Shown: positions 1 to 8,449, numbered from the stretch's first letter. The stretch is DNA of 64,000 bases from Pontibacter korlensis (GCF_000973725.1 NZ_CP009621.1:1555501-1619500); one strand, 5' to 3'. Numbers and translations: made by a program. The notes: generated from the letters alone by a model not told the origin.

Positions 1-2
1 CT

Positions 3-10
3 TATATTTG
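3..10 (+). promoter_or_regulatory. -7 promoter element upstream of pdhA
   Basis: TATATTTG matches the Bacteroidota -7 consensus TAnnTTTG. Any -33 TTG lies before the window, so only half of the promoter can be checked. It would give a leader of about 65 nt before the pdhA ATG. Confidence 0.4.
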
Positions 11-81
11 CCGCAGTTTTAGGCTCTTAAAGGCCGCAAAAGTATAAACGGACATCTTAAAACGCACATAGACTATTACTC

Positions 82-1128
82 ATGGCTGATACGAAAGATA
101 AGGCAAAAGCGAAGTCGGCGAAAGCAAAGGTACAGGCTGAGCCAAAGTTTTCAAAGGAAACATACATGTGGTGGTATGAGTCGATGAAGCTCATGCGCCG
201 CTTTGAAGAGAAGGCGGGCCAACTATATGGCCAGCAAAAAATCAAAGGTTTCTGCCACCTATACATTGGTCAGGAAGCATGTGCTGCTGGTGCTGCAAGT
301 GCCCTGCAGAAAGGTGACAAGTGGATTACTGCTTACCGCGACCACGCACACCCACTGGCGCTAGGTACTAGCCCTAATGCTATTATGGCAGAGTTGTTTG
401 CAAAGGCTACTGGTTGCTCTAAGGGCAAAGGTGGTTCTATGCACATCTTCGATAAGGAAGTAGGCTTTATGGGTGGCCACGGTATTGTGGGTGCTCAGGT
501 GCCAATGGGCGCAGGTATTGCCTTTGCTGAGAAGTATAACAACACTGGTAACGTGTGTATCACTTACATGGGTGACGGTGCTGTTCGCCAGGGTGCTTTC
601 CACGAGGCCCTGAACATGGCCATGACCTGGAAGCTGCCTGTGATCTTCGTGATCGAGAACAACGGTTATGCAATGGGTACTTCTGTACAGCGTACCTCTA
701 ACGTAACAGAACTTTACAAACTGGGCGAAAGCTACGACATCCCTTCTGAGCCGGTTGACGCAATGGAGGTAGAGAAGGTACACGAGGCAGTGGCAAGAGC
801 TGCAGAGCGTGCACGTGCTGGTGAAGGCCCAACCTTGTTGGAGTTCAGAACTTACCGCTACAAAGGTCACTCTATGTCTGACCCTGCTAAGTACAGAACT
901 AAAGAGGAGCTGGAAGATTACAAAGGCCGCGACACTATTGAGTCTGTAAAAGCAACTATCCTGCAGAACGGATGGGCTACTGAGGAAGAGCTGGACCAGA
1001 TTGATGACAAAATAAAGCAGCAGGTAGCTGAGTCTGTAGAGTTTGCTGAAAACTCTCCTTATCCAGAACCAGAAGAGCTTTACACAGACATCTACATTGA
1101 GAAGGACTATCCATTCATAATGGACTAA
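82..1128 (+). CDS. pdhA: pyruvate dehydrogenase (acetyl-transferring) E1 component, alpha subunit
   Basis: The 348-residue protein is the thiamine-diphosphate-dependent alpha subunit of the E1 decarboxylase. With E1 beta it converts pyruvate and lipoyl-E2 to acetyl-dihydrolipoyl-E2 plus CO2. Visible signatures are the ThDP motif starting GDG at residues 164-166 and closing with the ENN of VIENNGYAMG near 193, and the conserved loop RYKGHSMSDP near 258. An Ala/Lys-rich N-terminal leader of about 25 residues precedes the catalytic fold. Length is normal for the family. E1 beta is not adjacent: the next gene is a TPR membrane protein, so the complex is encoded at separate loci or beta lies upstream of the window. 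A branched-chain 2-oxoacid E1 alpha is the alternative, but the motifs fit PDHA better. Confidence 0.93.
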   Translation: MADTKDKAKAKSAKAKVQAEPKFSKETYMWWYESMKLMRRFEEKAGQLYGQQKIKGFCHLYIGQEACAAGAASALQKGDKWITAYRDHAHPLALGTSPNAIMAELFAKATGCSKGKGGSMHIFDKEVGFMGGHGIVGAQVPMGAGIAFAEKYNNTGNVCITYMGDGAVRQGAFHEALNMAMTWKLPVIFVIENNGYAMGTSVQRTSNVTELYKLGESYDIPSEPVDAMEVEKVHEAVARAAERARAGEGPTLLEFRTYRYKGHSMSDPAKYRTKEELEDYKGRDTIESVKATILQNGWATEEELDQIDDKIKQQVAESVEFAENSPYPEPEELYTDIYIEKDYPFIMD

Positions 1129-1192
1129 GTCTCATTTATTCAAGATAACAGGAATTAAAAGTTATAAATTTGTTGTTCGGGATCTAGAAGTA

Positions 1193-1224
1193 TTGATTCT
1201 AATTACTTTTAATTCATACTTTTG
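1193..1224 (+). promoter_or_regulatory. Bacteroidota-type promoter of the TPR gene
   Basis: TTG at 1193-1195 and TACTTTTG at 1217-1224 are separated by 21 bp, matching the TTG-N17-23-TAnnTTTG consensus. The downstream ATG is at 1249, giving a leader of about 20 nt. Confidence 0.6.
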
Positions 1225-1248
1225 AGGTTATAATACATTAACACACTG

Positions 1249-1962
1249 ATGGCAAAAGAAACAGTTAAGAACCACAGCGAGTTTGAGGAGCTGGTTGAGA
1301 ACCCTGATGCATTGGCAGACCGCCTGTCGCAGTCAGAGGACTTTGTGAAGAAAAACAAATCAAAGTTGCTGGGAATATTCATCGCCATCGCTGCTGTTAT
1401 TGTTGGTGGTTTTCTGTACTACAACTACCGCAGCACGCAGAATGTAGAAGCTCAGAACGCTATGTTCCAGGCTGTTTACTATTTCGAGGCAGATTCTCTG
1501 AGCAAAGCCTTAAACGGTGACGGTCAGAATGCTAGTCTGTTGGAGATAGCTGATGAGTATAGCAGTACAGATGCCGGTAACCTGGCAAACTTCTATGCTG
1601 GTGTTGCGCTGTTAAAGCAGGGCCAGTATGCAGAGGCTGTAGAGCGTCTGGAGAACTTCAAGTCTGATGATTATCTGTTACAAGCTCGTGCATATAGCCT
1701 GACAGGCGATGCGCTGTTAGAGCAGGGTAAGCATAAGGAAGCCGCTGACATGTATAAGAAGGCAGCTAACCATAATGCAAATCCTTTCTTCTCTCCGCAG
1801 TACCTGATGAAAGCGGGTATTGCTTATGAAGCAGGTAACAACTACAGCGCAGCTGCTGAAGTGTATGACCAGATCATCAAGGAATATGTAGCTTCTTCGG
1901 AGGTAACAGATGCCAAGAAGTATAAAGCCCGTGCCGAACTGTTGGCAGGTGGCAACAACTAA
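1249..1962 (+). CDS. membrane-anchored tetratricopeptide repeat protein
   Basis: The 237-residue protein has a charged cytoplasmic N-terminus, one membrane segment at about residues 40-58 (LGIFIAIAAVIVGGFLYY), and a periplasmic part of helical repeats of TPR type, for example the YAEAVERLENF and HKEAADMYKKAA units. The layout resembles YfgM-like proteins of the Sec/periplasmic chaperone network, but the similarity is architectural only. It is a single gene with its own promoter and a strong terminator behind it. Precise function cannot be assigned from sequence; roles in envelope assembly or scaffolding are plausible. Confidence 0.8.
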   Translation: MAKETVKNHSEFEELVENPDALADRLSQSEDFVKKNKSKLLGIFIAIAAVIVGGFLYYNYRSTQNVEAQNAMFQAVYYFEADSLSKALNGDGQNASLLEIADEYSSTDAGNLANFYAGVALLKQGQYAEAVERLENFKSDDYLLQARAYSLTGDALLEQGKHKEAADMYKKAANHNANPFFSPQYLMKAGIAYEAGNNYSAAAEVYDQIIKEYVASSEVTDAKKYKARAELLAGGNN

Positions 1963-1989
1963 GTATAAGCAGGCTTGTGCCTAAAGTAT

Positions 1990-2026
1990 AAAAAGCGCTT
2001 TTGCCCCTTGGCAGAAGCGCTTTTTT
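1990..2026 (+). terminator. rho-independent terminator after the TPR gene
   Basis: The arms AAAAAGCGCTT and AAGCGCTTTTTT flank a short loop and the second arm ends in a T run. It closes the 1249-1962 transcript. Confidence 0.8.
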
Positions 2027-2141
2027 GTTAAGATCTGTTCTAATCAAAGCCGCTGGCGTACAGTAGTAAAAGCATTAGGTAAGCCGTAACAGAAGCAAGT
2101 ATAAAATCGCGATCAAGGAATAACGAAAAGCAAATCAATAA

Positions 2142-2618
2142 ATGGCTACATCATTAAAAAACCTGAGCGAGTATAGCCAGGATAAATTTACAGACATATC
2201 AGATAAGACCTTTGGTATCGTAGTAGCTGAGTGGCACGATGATATTACCAGTGTATTGTGCCAGGGGGCCATAGATACACTGCTAAAGCATGGAGCGCAG
2301 AAGGAAAACATCTTTGTCAACACAGTGCCAGGAAGCTTTGAACTAACGCTAGGAGCGCAGTTCTTGGCCATGCAGGAGGAAATAGATGCAGTGATCTGTA
2401 TTGGAGTGGTGATAAAAGGGGATACAAAGCATGATGACTATATCAACCATGCTGTGGCCAATGGCTTAACGATCGTATCGCTGAAGTTTAACAAGCCAGT
2501 TTCTTTCGGGTTGGTAACTACCAATAACCTGGAACAGGCATTAGACAGAGCAGGAGGCAAGCATGGCAATAAAGGCGTAGAAGCCGCTGCAGCAGCCATA
2601 GGTATGCTTAGTTTTTGA
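2142..2618 (+). CDS. ribH: 6,7-dimethyl-8-ribityllumazine synthase
   Basis: RibH condenses 5-amino-6-ribitylamino-uracil with 3,4-dihydroxy-2-butanone 4-phosphate to lumazine, the penultimate step of riboflavin synthesis. The 158-residue length is typical. Seen motifs are the substrate-binding PGSFEL at residues 63-68 and GVVIKGDTKHDDY at 88-100, which contains the conserved His of the GDT-x-H motif. The N-terminal extension of about 22 residues before FGIVVAEW is common in Bacteroidota copies. No other rib gene is nearby and I see no FMN riboswitch-like structure in the 115 nt upstream leader. Confidence 0.96.
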   Translation: MATSLKNLSEYSQDKFTDISDKTFGIVVAEWHDDITSVLCQGAIDTLLKHGAQKENIFVNTVPGSFELTLGAQFLAMQEEIDAVICIGVVIKGDTKHDDYINHAVANGLTIVSLKFNKPVSFGLVTTNNLEQALDRAGGKHGNKGVEAAAAAIGMLSF

Positions 2619-2634
2619 TAAGTATAAGACTTCA

Positions 2635-2687
2635 CAAAACGAATTCGCCCGCCTCACTTATTGAATGAGGCGGGTGAATTCGTTTTG
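2635..2687. terminator. long bidirectional terminator between ribH and the outer membrane protein gene
   Basis: Arms 2635-2656 and 2666-2687 form a 22-bp stem with a single G-T wobble and a 9-nt loop. The arms begin with CAAAAC and end with GTTTTG, so both strands carry a short U-run-like tail. It sits between convergent genes and can serve both. Confidence 0.85.
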
Positions 2688-2700
2688 CAATATATTTGTT

Positions 2701-3294
2701 TTAGAAGCTGTACCCAACTGTCAGGCCAGGTCTGATTCGGACACCGCTGCCAACCAGGTTTAGGAAACCAAGGTCAAAGTCATCTTCTGTACCTGACTTC
2801 ACTTTAAGGCTACCTCCGTTTACGCCCAGGCCCAGGAACAAATCAACAGATATACCACTATTGAAAATCCACTGGTTCCCAGCAGCTACACCAGCACCTA
2901 CAGGTGAATAAGTGGCTTCATAAGTTTTACCCGCATCCTCATCATCAACAGTGAGTTTATAGTTCAGGATACGGCCATAGCCAGCTACATACACACCATT
3001 AGGAGCCTGTTTCGTTTCAGAGAGGTAATAGCGTACCTCCGGTGTAAAGCCATAACCGCTAAAGTCCACATCTTTGATAGAGACGCCTGTTGTAAAGGCG
3101 CCCAGCTGTGCACTAAGCTGAGGAGCAAAGGCATATTCTACAAATCCCGATGCAGTTAGCGCAAAGGGGCTGAGAACGTTAGCTTTGATAACAGCACGAC
3201 GTGGCGCTTCTGTTTGCCGCCGCACTTGTGCAGAGGCAGCTGACACCGCAAAGAGGACAAATATAGCAGAGAGTAAAAGTGTAGTCTTTTTCAT
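2701..3294 (-). CDS. outer membrane beta-barrel protein
   Basis: The 197-residue protein starts with a Sec signal peptide (MKKTTLLLSAIFVLFAVSAASA, predicted cut after residue 22). The mature part alternates hydrophobic and polar residues as in a small 8-strand porin-like barrel, with Gly/Tyr-rich strands such as FVEYAFAPQLSAQLGAF, and ends in TVGYSF, a C-terminal aromatic typical of outer membrane barrels. It belongs to the DUF3575/OmpW-like class of small barrels. No enzyme or ligand can be named. It is monocistronic, convergent with ribH. Confidence 0.75.
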   Translation of the reverse strand: MKKTTLLLSAIFVLFAVSAASAQVRRQTEAPRRAVIKANVLSPFALTASGFVEYAFAPQLSAQLGAFTTGVSIKDVDFSGYGFTPEVRYYLSETKQAPNGVYVAGYGRILNYKLTVDDEDAGKTYEATYSPVGAGVAAGNQWIFNSGISVDLFLGLGVNGGSLKVKSGTEDDFDLGFLNLVGSGVRIRPGLTVGYSF

Positions 3295-3650
3295 GATGAT
3301 AGGTATAAGCGTGTCTGCTCTTAATAAGGAGTAACTCTGAGGAGCTTCTGCAACTATTGTTCCAGAAAGTAGGCCTTGGCAGGATAGTCAAACCGGCACT
3401 ATTATAAATGAGAAAAAATGGTTAAATAATAGACATCAATAGTAAAGTATAAAGAATACTCTTATTTTTGCAGCAATTTTAGAGGCTTACTTTCTCGAAA
3501 CCAAGGTTTTTGGCTAAGATTTTGCAAGTACAAAGAAATTAAACTATATAGGTTTGCCTGATGTTATGGCGCATAAGGTACCTAGAGAGACTATAGACAC
3601 CAACTCTTACAAAAAGAGGTTAAACTATATCACAGTTCTAATACAGCGTA
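3295..3650. other. divergent intergenic region (356 bp)
   Basis: This region separates the minus-strand barrel gene from the forward DksA-like gene. Forward -7 candidates are TATTTTTG at 3463-3470 and TAGGTTTG at 3549-3556; the latter has TTTG at 3521-3524, but with a long 24-bp spacer. I see no clear minus-strand CAAAnnTA box and no coding potential. Confidence 0.45.
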
Positions 3651-4040
3651 ATGAATACAAACGAAGAAAAACAGCGCTATTCCAGAGAGGAACTTGCTGA
3701 GTTCGAGGAGATTATCCAGGAGAAACTGTTGAATGCGCGTAAAGAGGTTGCCTTTATAAAGGAAACATTGAGCCGTCGCAACGACTCTGGAACAGATAAC
3801 ACAGCTTCTCCTTCCAAAATGCTGGAAGACGGTGCTGATACTGCCGAGAAGGAAAGCTTGAACCAATTGGCTTCACGCCAGATGAAGTTTATTCAGCAGC
3901 TTGAAAATGCTCTGATCAGGATCAAAAACGGTACTTACGGTGTTTGCATCGTAACAGGCAAGCTGATTCCTAAAGAAAGACTACGTGCCGTGCCACATAC
4001 ACAGCACTCAATCGAAGCAAAACTTCAGCGTAACGACTAG
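3651..4040 (+). CDS. TraR/DksA family protein without a complete zinc finger
   Basis: The 129-residue protein has a coiled-coil N-terminal half (residues 10-90) and a C-terminal segment YGVCIVTGKLIPKERL at 96-111 that aligns with the DksA zinc-finger region. DksA-type proteins bind the RNA polymerase secondary channel and modulate transcription, often with ppGpp. Only one cysteine (C99) exists in the whole protein, so the four-Cys zinc site is absent; Bacteroidota members of this family often show this degenerate form. The gene is 11 nt upstream of scpB and may be cotranscribed with it. Confidence 0.82.
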   Translation: MNTNEEKQRYSREELAEFEEIIQEKLLNARKEVAFIKETLSRRNDSGTDNTASPSKMLEDGADTAEKESLNQLASRQMKFIQQLENALIRIKNGTYGVCIVTGKLIPKERLRAVPHTQHSIEAKLQRND

Positions 4041-4051
4041 TACTTTTACCT

Positions 4052-4615
4052 TTGGATATACTGCAACACCATATTCAGGCACTGGTTTTTTGTGCCCAAT
4101 CGCCAATCAGCATCGAAGAGATCCAGCGCTGCTTACAGGAGTCGCTCGGAATGGAGGAGATACTGGTGAGCGATGTGCTGGAAGCCGTGGAAGCTATAAA
4201 TGAGCGATTGCAGGAGCAAGGCTTTGCTTTCCAGATCTATGCGATCGGGGGCGGCTATCAGTTCCTGACAAAGCCGGAGTACCAGGATACGGTCAGTACT
4301 TATCTGAAACATAAATCAAAGAAAAAACTGTCAGCGTCTGCACTGGAGACGCTGGCTATTATTGCCTATAAACAACCGATTACCAGAAGCCAGATGGAGC
4401 AGATACGTGGCGTTGGCTGCGACTACGCTGTACAGAGGCTACTGGAGAAAGAACTGATCGAGATAAAAGGCAAAGCCGACACCATTGGACGTCCGGTGCT
4501 TTATGGTACGTCCCAAAAATTCATGGATTATTTCGGCATCAACCACATCAAAGACCTTCCGCAGCTTAAAGATTTCGCCATCGAGGAAAACACCATTGGC
4601 GAAGCCGCCGACTAG
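4052..4615 (+). CDS. scpB: SMC-Scp complex subunit ScpB (segregation and condensation protein B)
   Basis: ScpB is the winged-helix kleisin partner of ScpA/SMC and takes part in chromosome condensation and segregation. The 187-residue sequence shows the family core: IQALVFCAQSPISIEEI at the N-terminus, SALETLAIIAYKQPITRSQMEQIRGV near 108-133 and the second winged helix up to YFGI. A TTG start at 4052 is chosen because the conserved helix begins immediately after it and the next ATG is about 100 nt downstream. The TTG is the last part of a TACCTTTG box (4047-4054), so either the box is not used as a promoter or the start needs checking. Confidence 0.92.
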   Translation: MDILQHHIQALVFCAQSPISIEEIQRCLQESLGMEEILVSDVLEAVEAINERLQEQGFAFQIYAIGGGYQFLTKPEYQDTVSTYLKHKSKKKLSASALETLAIIAYKQPITRSQMEQIRGVGCDYAVQRLLEKELIEIKGKADTIGRPVLYGTSQKFMDYFGINHIKDLPQLKDFAIEENTIGEAAD

Positions 4616-4718
4616 CCCTTGGGCACTCATAGCCGTAGTGAACTATAGTTTAACCAATTCCATTATTACTGCACAACCAAAGGTACAGTAGCGATACTGC
4701 ATCGATAAATATTTAGCA

Positions 4719-6386
4719 ATGGCAAAATTTAATGATAGACCTGACCGCGATAACGCTGGTGCAGACAGAAGAGGTGCTGACAGAGATCGTTCTGACAGAC
4801 CAAACAACGACCGCGAAGGCAAGAAAATTTTTAACAGAAGAGATAAGTACGAAAGATCTGAAGAAGGAAGTGAAGGACGTGGAGAACGTCGCTCGTTCGG
4901 AGACAGACAAGATAGAAGAGATAACGACCGCAAGCCGTTCAGCGGAGACCGCCGTGAAGGTGGTGAAAAACGCTCTTACGGAGATAGAAGAGAAGGCGGA
5001 GAACGCCGTTCTTTTAACTCTGACAGAAAAGAAGGTGGTGAGCGTCGTTCTTTCAACTCCGATAGGAGAGAAGGTGGCGAGCGCCGCAGCTATGGCGACA
5101 GACGCGAGGGCGGAGAAAGACGCAGCTTCAACAGCGACCGTCCTAACCGTGAAGGCGGCGAGCGCAGATCTTACGGAGACAGAAGAGAGGGAGGAGAGCG
5201 TAGTGAGCGCCGCTCTTTGAACTCAGACAGACCCGAAAGACGCGATAACGATAAAAGAAGTTTTAACTCTGACAGACGTGATGACCGCCGTGGAGGCGAG
5301 CGCCGCGAAGGAGGAGAAAAACGTTCTTTTGGTGGTGATAGAAGAGAGGGTGGCGAACGCAGTTCCTTCAGCAATGACCGCCCGAGACGTGAGGATGGTG
5401 AGCGCCGCAGCTTTAACTCCGACCGCCGCGAACGTAGAGGTGGAGAAGAGCGTGGTGAACGTCGTTTCAGCCGTGATAGCAAACCTTCTTTTGGAGAGAA
5501 GCGTGGCTTTAGGGGTGATAAAGGCGACAGAAAAGGCAGAAGCGTTGGCTTCAAAGGACGTTCTAACGACCGCTTCCGCAGCAATGGGGAAGAGCCGCAG
5601 GCACCTGATTATAACCTGAGTCGCTATAAGAATAACCCGCGCATTAAGAGAAGCAATCGCGAAGAGGAGGAGAATGACGGAACAATCCGCCTGAACCGCT
5701 ACATCGCGAACGCCGGTGTGTGCTCTCGCCGCGAGGCCGATGTGCTAATCGAGTCGGGTGAGATCAAGGTTAACGGAGAAGTAGTAACAGAAATGGGCTA
5801 CAAAGTACAGCCTACTGATAATGTATACTACGGTAAAAAGCTTCTGAGCCGTGAGAAGATGGTGTACGTGCTGTTAAACAAGCCAAAGGATTTCCTGACA
5901 ACGACAGACGACCCGGAAGGCCGCAAAACAGTAATGAGTCTGGTTGCAAATGCCTCAAAAGAACGTATATTTCCGGTAGGGCGTTTGGACCGCAATACTA
6001 CTGGTCTGTTGCTGTTCACGAACGATGGGGAAATGGCACAGAAGCTGACGCACCCATCAAACAACATCAAAAAGATTTACCAAGTAGAGCTGGACAAGCC
6101 TATCACCAAAGCTGACTTTGTAAAAGTAGCTGAAGGTGTGGAGCTGGAAGATGGCAAAGCTGAGGTAGATGATGTGGCACTGTTGGGTGAATCTAACAAG
6201 TTTCTGGGGCTAGAGATCCATATTGGCCGTAACCGTATTGTTCGCCGAATTTTCGAGCACCTGGGCTACGATGTAGTATCCCTGGACCGTGTGCAGTATG
6301 CCGGACTTACGAAGAAGGACCTGCCACGAGGAGAGTGGCGTTACTTAACTGAAAAAGAAGTTATCCAGCTGAAATACTTCATGTAA
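4719..6386 (+). CDS. rluB: 23S rRNA pseudouridine synthase (RluB/RsuA family) with a long Arg/Glu/Asp-rich N-terminal tail
   Basis: Residues about 323-370 form an S4 RNA-binding domain (LNRYIANAGVCSRREADVLI). The catalytic domain follows, with the motif GRLDRNTTGLLL whose Asp424 is the nucleophile that isomerises uridine in 23S rRNA (the U2605 position in E. coli RluB). Residues 1 to about 310 are low complexity: repeated units of the form EGGERRSF-DRR, highly charged and predicted disordered. Such tails occur in Bacteroidota RluB proteins and probably contact rRNA. The protein is about twice the length of E. coli RluB. coaX starts 2 nt after the stop, so translation is probably coupled. Confidence 0.92.
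   Translation: MAKFNDRPDRDNAGADRRGADRDRSDRPNNDREGKKIFNRRDKYERSEEGSEGRGERRSFGDRQDRRDNDRKPFSGDRREGGEKRSYGDRREGGERRSFNSDRKEGGERRSFNSDRREGGERRSYGDRREGGERRSFNSDRPNREGGERRSYGDRREGGERSERRSLNSDRPERRDNDKRSFNSDRRDDRRGGERREGGEKRSFGGDRREGGERSSFSNDRPRREDGERRSFNSDRRERRGGEERGERRFSRDSKPSFGEKRGFRGDKGDRKGRSVGFKGRSNDRFRSNGEEPQAPDYNLSRYKNNPRIKRSNREEEENDGTIRLNRYIANAGVCSRREADVLIESGEIKVNGEVVTEMGYKVQPTDNVYYGKKLLSREKMVYVLLNKPKDFLTTTDDPEGRKTVMSLVANASKERIFPVGRLDRNTTGLLLFTNDGEMAQKLTHPSNNIKKIYQVELDKPITKADFVKVAEGVELEDGKAEVDDVALLGESNKFLGLEIHIGRNRIVRRIFEHLGYDVVSLDRVQYAGLTKKDLPRGEWRYLTEKEVIQLKYFM
4950..5470 (+). repeat. degenerate in-frame repeats encoding the RluB tail
   Basis: A unit of about 36-45 bp, typically encoding GGERRSFNSDRRE or GGERRSYGDRRE, recurs roughly a dozen times. 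The DNA copies differ at synonymous sites, so this is an old protein-level repeat rather than a recent slippage product. The repeat also creates long open frames in other reading phases, which are not genes. Confidence 0.8.
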
Positions 6387-6388
6387 TA

Positions 6389-7108
6389 ATGCGCAACGCC
6401 GCCATCGACATCGGGAATACCGGCACAAAGTACGGCATCTTTGAAGAGGATGCCTTGGTGGAGCAGGGTTATTTTGAAGGGCAGGAGCAATTGCCTTCTG
6501 CTCTGCTAAATCAGACTTTTGATAATGCCATAGTTGCCTCGGTTGGTGTAGGCGCGCAAAGTATAAAGGAGAGGCTGTCTGTGACAGGTAAGCTAATGGA
6601 GCTTACCCCACAGGCAGCCTTGCCTGTTATAAACCTTTACAAGACGCCTCAGACTCTAGGTGCGGACCGAATTGCAGCAGCTGTAGGGGCAAACTACTTC
6701 TTTCCAGACCGTAATTGCCTGGTGTTTGATGCAGGAACATGTATCACCCACGATTTTGTGGATGCACAGGGCCAGTATCATGGCGGTGGCATTGCACCAG
6801 GGCTGCACATGAAATTCAAGGCCTTGCATACTTTTACAAAGCGCCTGCCGTTAGTACAGCAAATTGATTATGACTTTCCGTTAACCGGGCAGAGCACACA
6901 AGAATCTATTTTGAGCGGTGTTTTGGCTGGCAGTGTGGCCGAATTAAACGGCCTTACCCAATCTTACACAGAAAAAGCCTCTGATTTGGTGGTTATACTT
7001 TGCGGGGGAGATGCAGGATTTTTTGAAAGTAAGCTAAAAGGGCGCATCTTTGTAATTCCTGAATTGGTCTTGATCGGGCTTCACAGAATATTGACACATA
7101 ATGTATAA
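6389..7108 (+). CDS. coaX: type III pantothenate kinase
   Basis: CoaX phosphorylates pantothenate to 4'-phosphopantothenate, the first committed step of coenzyme A synthesis. The 239-residue protein shows the ASKHA-fold phosphate motif DIGNTGTKYG at residues 7-16, GADR at 91-94 (pantothenate site), FDAGTCITHDF at 113-123 and the GGGIAPG loop near 132. It follows rluB by 2 nt and its last 8 nt overlap the start of the outer membrane protein gene, indicating one operon. panC, panD and coaE elsewhere in this window extend the same pathway. Confidence 0.95.
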   Translation: MRNAAIDIGNTGTKYGIFEEDALVEQGYFEGQEQLPSALLNQTFDNAIVASVGVGAQSIKERLSVTGKLMELTPQAALPVINLYKTPQTLGADRIAAAVGANYFFPDRNCLVFDAGTCITHDFVDAQGQYHGGGIAPGLHMKFKALHTFTKRLPLVQQIDYDFPLTGQSTQESILSGVLAGSVAELNGLTQSYTEKASDLVVILCGGDAGFFESKLKGRIFVIPELVLIGLHRILTHNV

Positions 7109-8399
7109 GACACTCCGAGTACTGATAGGTTTCGCGGCGCTATGCCTGGCGCACACTTCTCAGGCGCAGATTATAGGCAATACCCCTTATTCCCGCTATG
7201 GCATAGGCGAAATCAACGAGAACTACGGCAGCATCCGTGGAGCCGGTATGGCAGGGGCAGGAATCAGTGCTGGCAACAGCTTTCAGCCTAATGTAGCTAA
7301 CCCAGCACTGCTCTACTATAACAGCATCACAAACTTCGACTTTAGTGTTGCTGGGCAGGTTAAAAACGTAAAGAGCCAATATGCCTCCCAGTTGGACGGC
7401 AACGCCAATTTGTACAGCCTGTCGCTGGCAGTGCCTATTCACAGGCGCTGGAGCTCAGCCGTTGGTCTTAGACCATTCTCTACAGTAAACTACGAGATTA
7501 ATGCCACATCTGAGGTAGAAGGTAATCCGCAGGCAAGCATCCTGCGCCGTTACTCAGGTGAGGGTGGACTTTCAGAAGTATACTTCGCGCATGGTATCAG
7601 GCTCTTTGGAGGCCTCACCATCGGAGGTAGTGCCTCTTATATCTTCGGTAATACCCTTACAGAAACAGGCAGCACTGTAGTAGATCCTGAGCAATCTAGC
7701 GCCAGTGTGGTAAGTGTAACTCAAATAGACCGCACTACTTACAGAGACTTTGTTTACCGCGGAGCCATTAACTATAGGCAAAAACTGAAAGAGAAATTGC
7801 ACATGAGTGTTGGCGGTGTATATACTTTCGCTGCTGACTTGGATGCTGAGCGTGACATCTCTTATGAGCGCCGTGATCCTTCAGGCTCTCCTTTAGTAAC
7901 GCCAGTTGCAGATGAGGATACAGTTAGCAGCACAATTCATTTACCAGCTAACTGGCGTGCCGGTATCAGCCTTGATAATGGAAGCAATTTTACTTTCGCG
8001 GCAGACATCATTGCCCATGAGTGGTCTAAGTATAAAGGCTTTGAAGGCGGTAATGATAACCTGGAAGACAGCTACAAAGTGATTTTGGGCGCTGAGTATA
8101 CTCCAAATGCCAATGCTATTGACAGCTACTTCAAGCGTATTACCTATCGCGGCGGTCTGTACTATAACGACACACAGTATCAGCTGAACGGTAAAGACAT
8201 AAAGGACGTGGGCATAACAACCGGTTTCACTTTCCCGCTAGGCCGTGGCACCATGTATGATCTTTATTTGTTAAACCTATCGCTGGGTTATGGGCAGCGC
8301 GGTACAACCGATAATGGCCTGATCAAGGAAGACTACTTCCAGTTTGGTTTAGGTTTTACGGTAAACAGCCGTTGGTTCCTGAAACGCCGCATAGAGTAG
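7101..8399 (+). CDS. outer membrane protein, FadL/OmpP1-like
   Basis: The 432-residue protein begins with a signal peptide (MYKTLRVLIGFAALCLAHTSQA) and has a mature start of QIIGNTPYSRYGIGEI, followed by repeated aromatic beta strands. The early segment RGAGMAGAGISAG and NVANPALLYY resembles the N-terminal hatch of FadL-like transporters, in which hydrophobic compounds cross the outer membrane. The substrate is unknown. The start codon lies inside the end of coaX (8-nt overlap), so the two are translationally coupled, an arrangement I recall as frequent in Bacteroidota. A terminator follows. Confidence 0.75.
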   Translation: MYKTLRVLIGFAALCLAHTSQAQIIGNTPYSRYGIGEINENYGSIRGAGMAGAGISAGNSFQPNVANPALLYYNSITNFDFSVAGQVKNVKSQYASQLDGNANLYSLSLAVPIHRRWSSAVGLRPFSTVNYEINATSEVEGNPQASILRRYSGEGGLSEVYFAHGIRLFGGLTIGGSASYIFGNTLTETGSTVVDPEQSSASVVSVTQIDRTTYRDFVYRGAINYRQKLKEKLHMSVGGVYTFAADLDAERDISYERRDPSGSPLVTPVADEDTVSSTIHLPANWRAGISLDNGSNFTFAADIIAHEWSKYKGFEGGNDNLEDSYKVILGAEYTPNANAIDSYFKRITYRGGLYYNDTQYQLNGKDIKDVGITTGFTFPLGRGTMYDLYLLNLSLGYGQRGTTDNGLIKEDYFQFGLGFTVNSRWFLKRRIE

Positions 8400-8421
8400 A
8401 ACAAGTATAGCTTAAAATATG

Positions 8422-8449
8422 AAGGCCGTTCTTGGAGCGGCCTTTTTTA
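8422..8449 (+). terminator. terminator after the FadL-like gene
   Basis: AAGGCCG and CGGCCTT form a 7-bp GC-rich stem with a 9-nt loop, followed by TTTTTAT. It ends the rluB-coaX-porin transcript. Confidence 0.85.

Noticed and set aside
361..870. Long minus-strand frame opposite pdhA
   Set aside because: It is an antisense shadow of a conserved gene and encodes a Cys/His-rich improbable protein.
2027..2141. FMN riboswitch upstream of ribH
   Set aside because: The 115-nt leader shows neither the multi-helix junction nor the conserved loops of an FMN aptamer.
4950..5470. Possible CRISPR array in the RluB tail region
   Set aside because: Repeats are in frame with the protein, vary in length and are not separated by uniform unique spacers; no cas genes are present.
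5171..5584. Long minus- and plus-phase frames within the RluB tail repeats
   Set aside because: They are shadows of a repeated, GC-balanced coding region and carry no start context, homology or conserved function.
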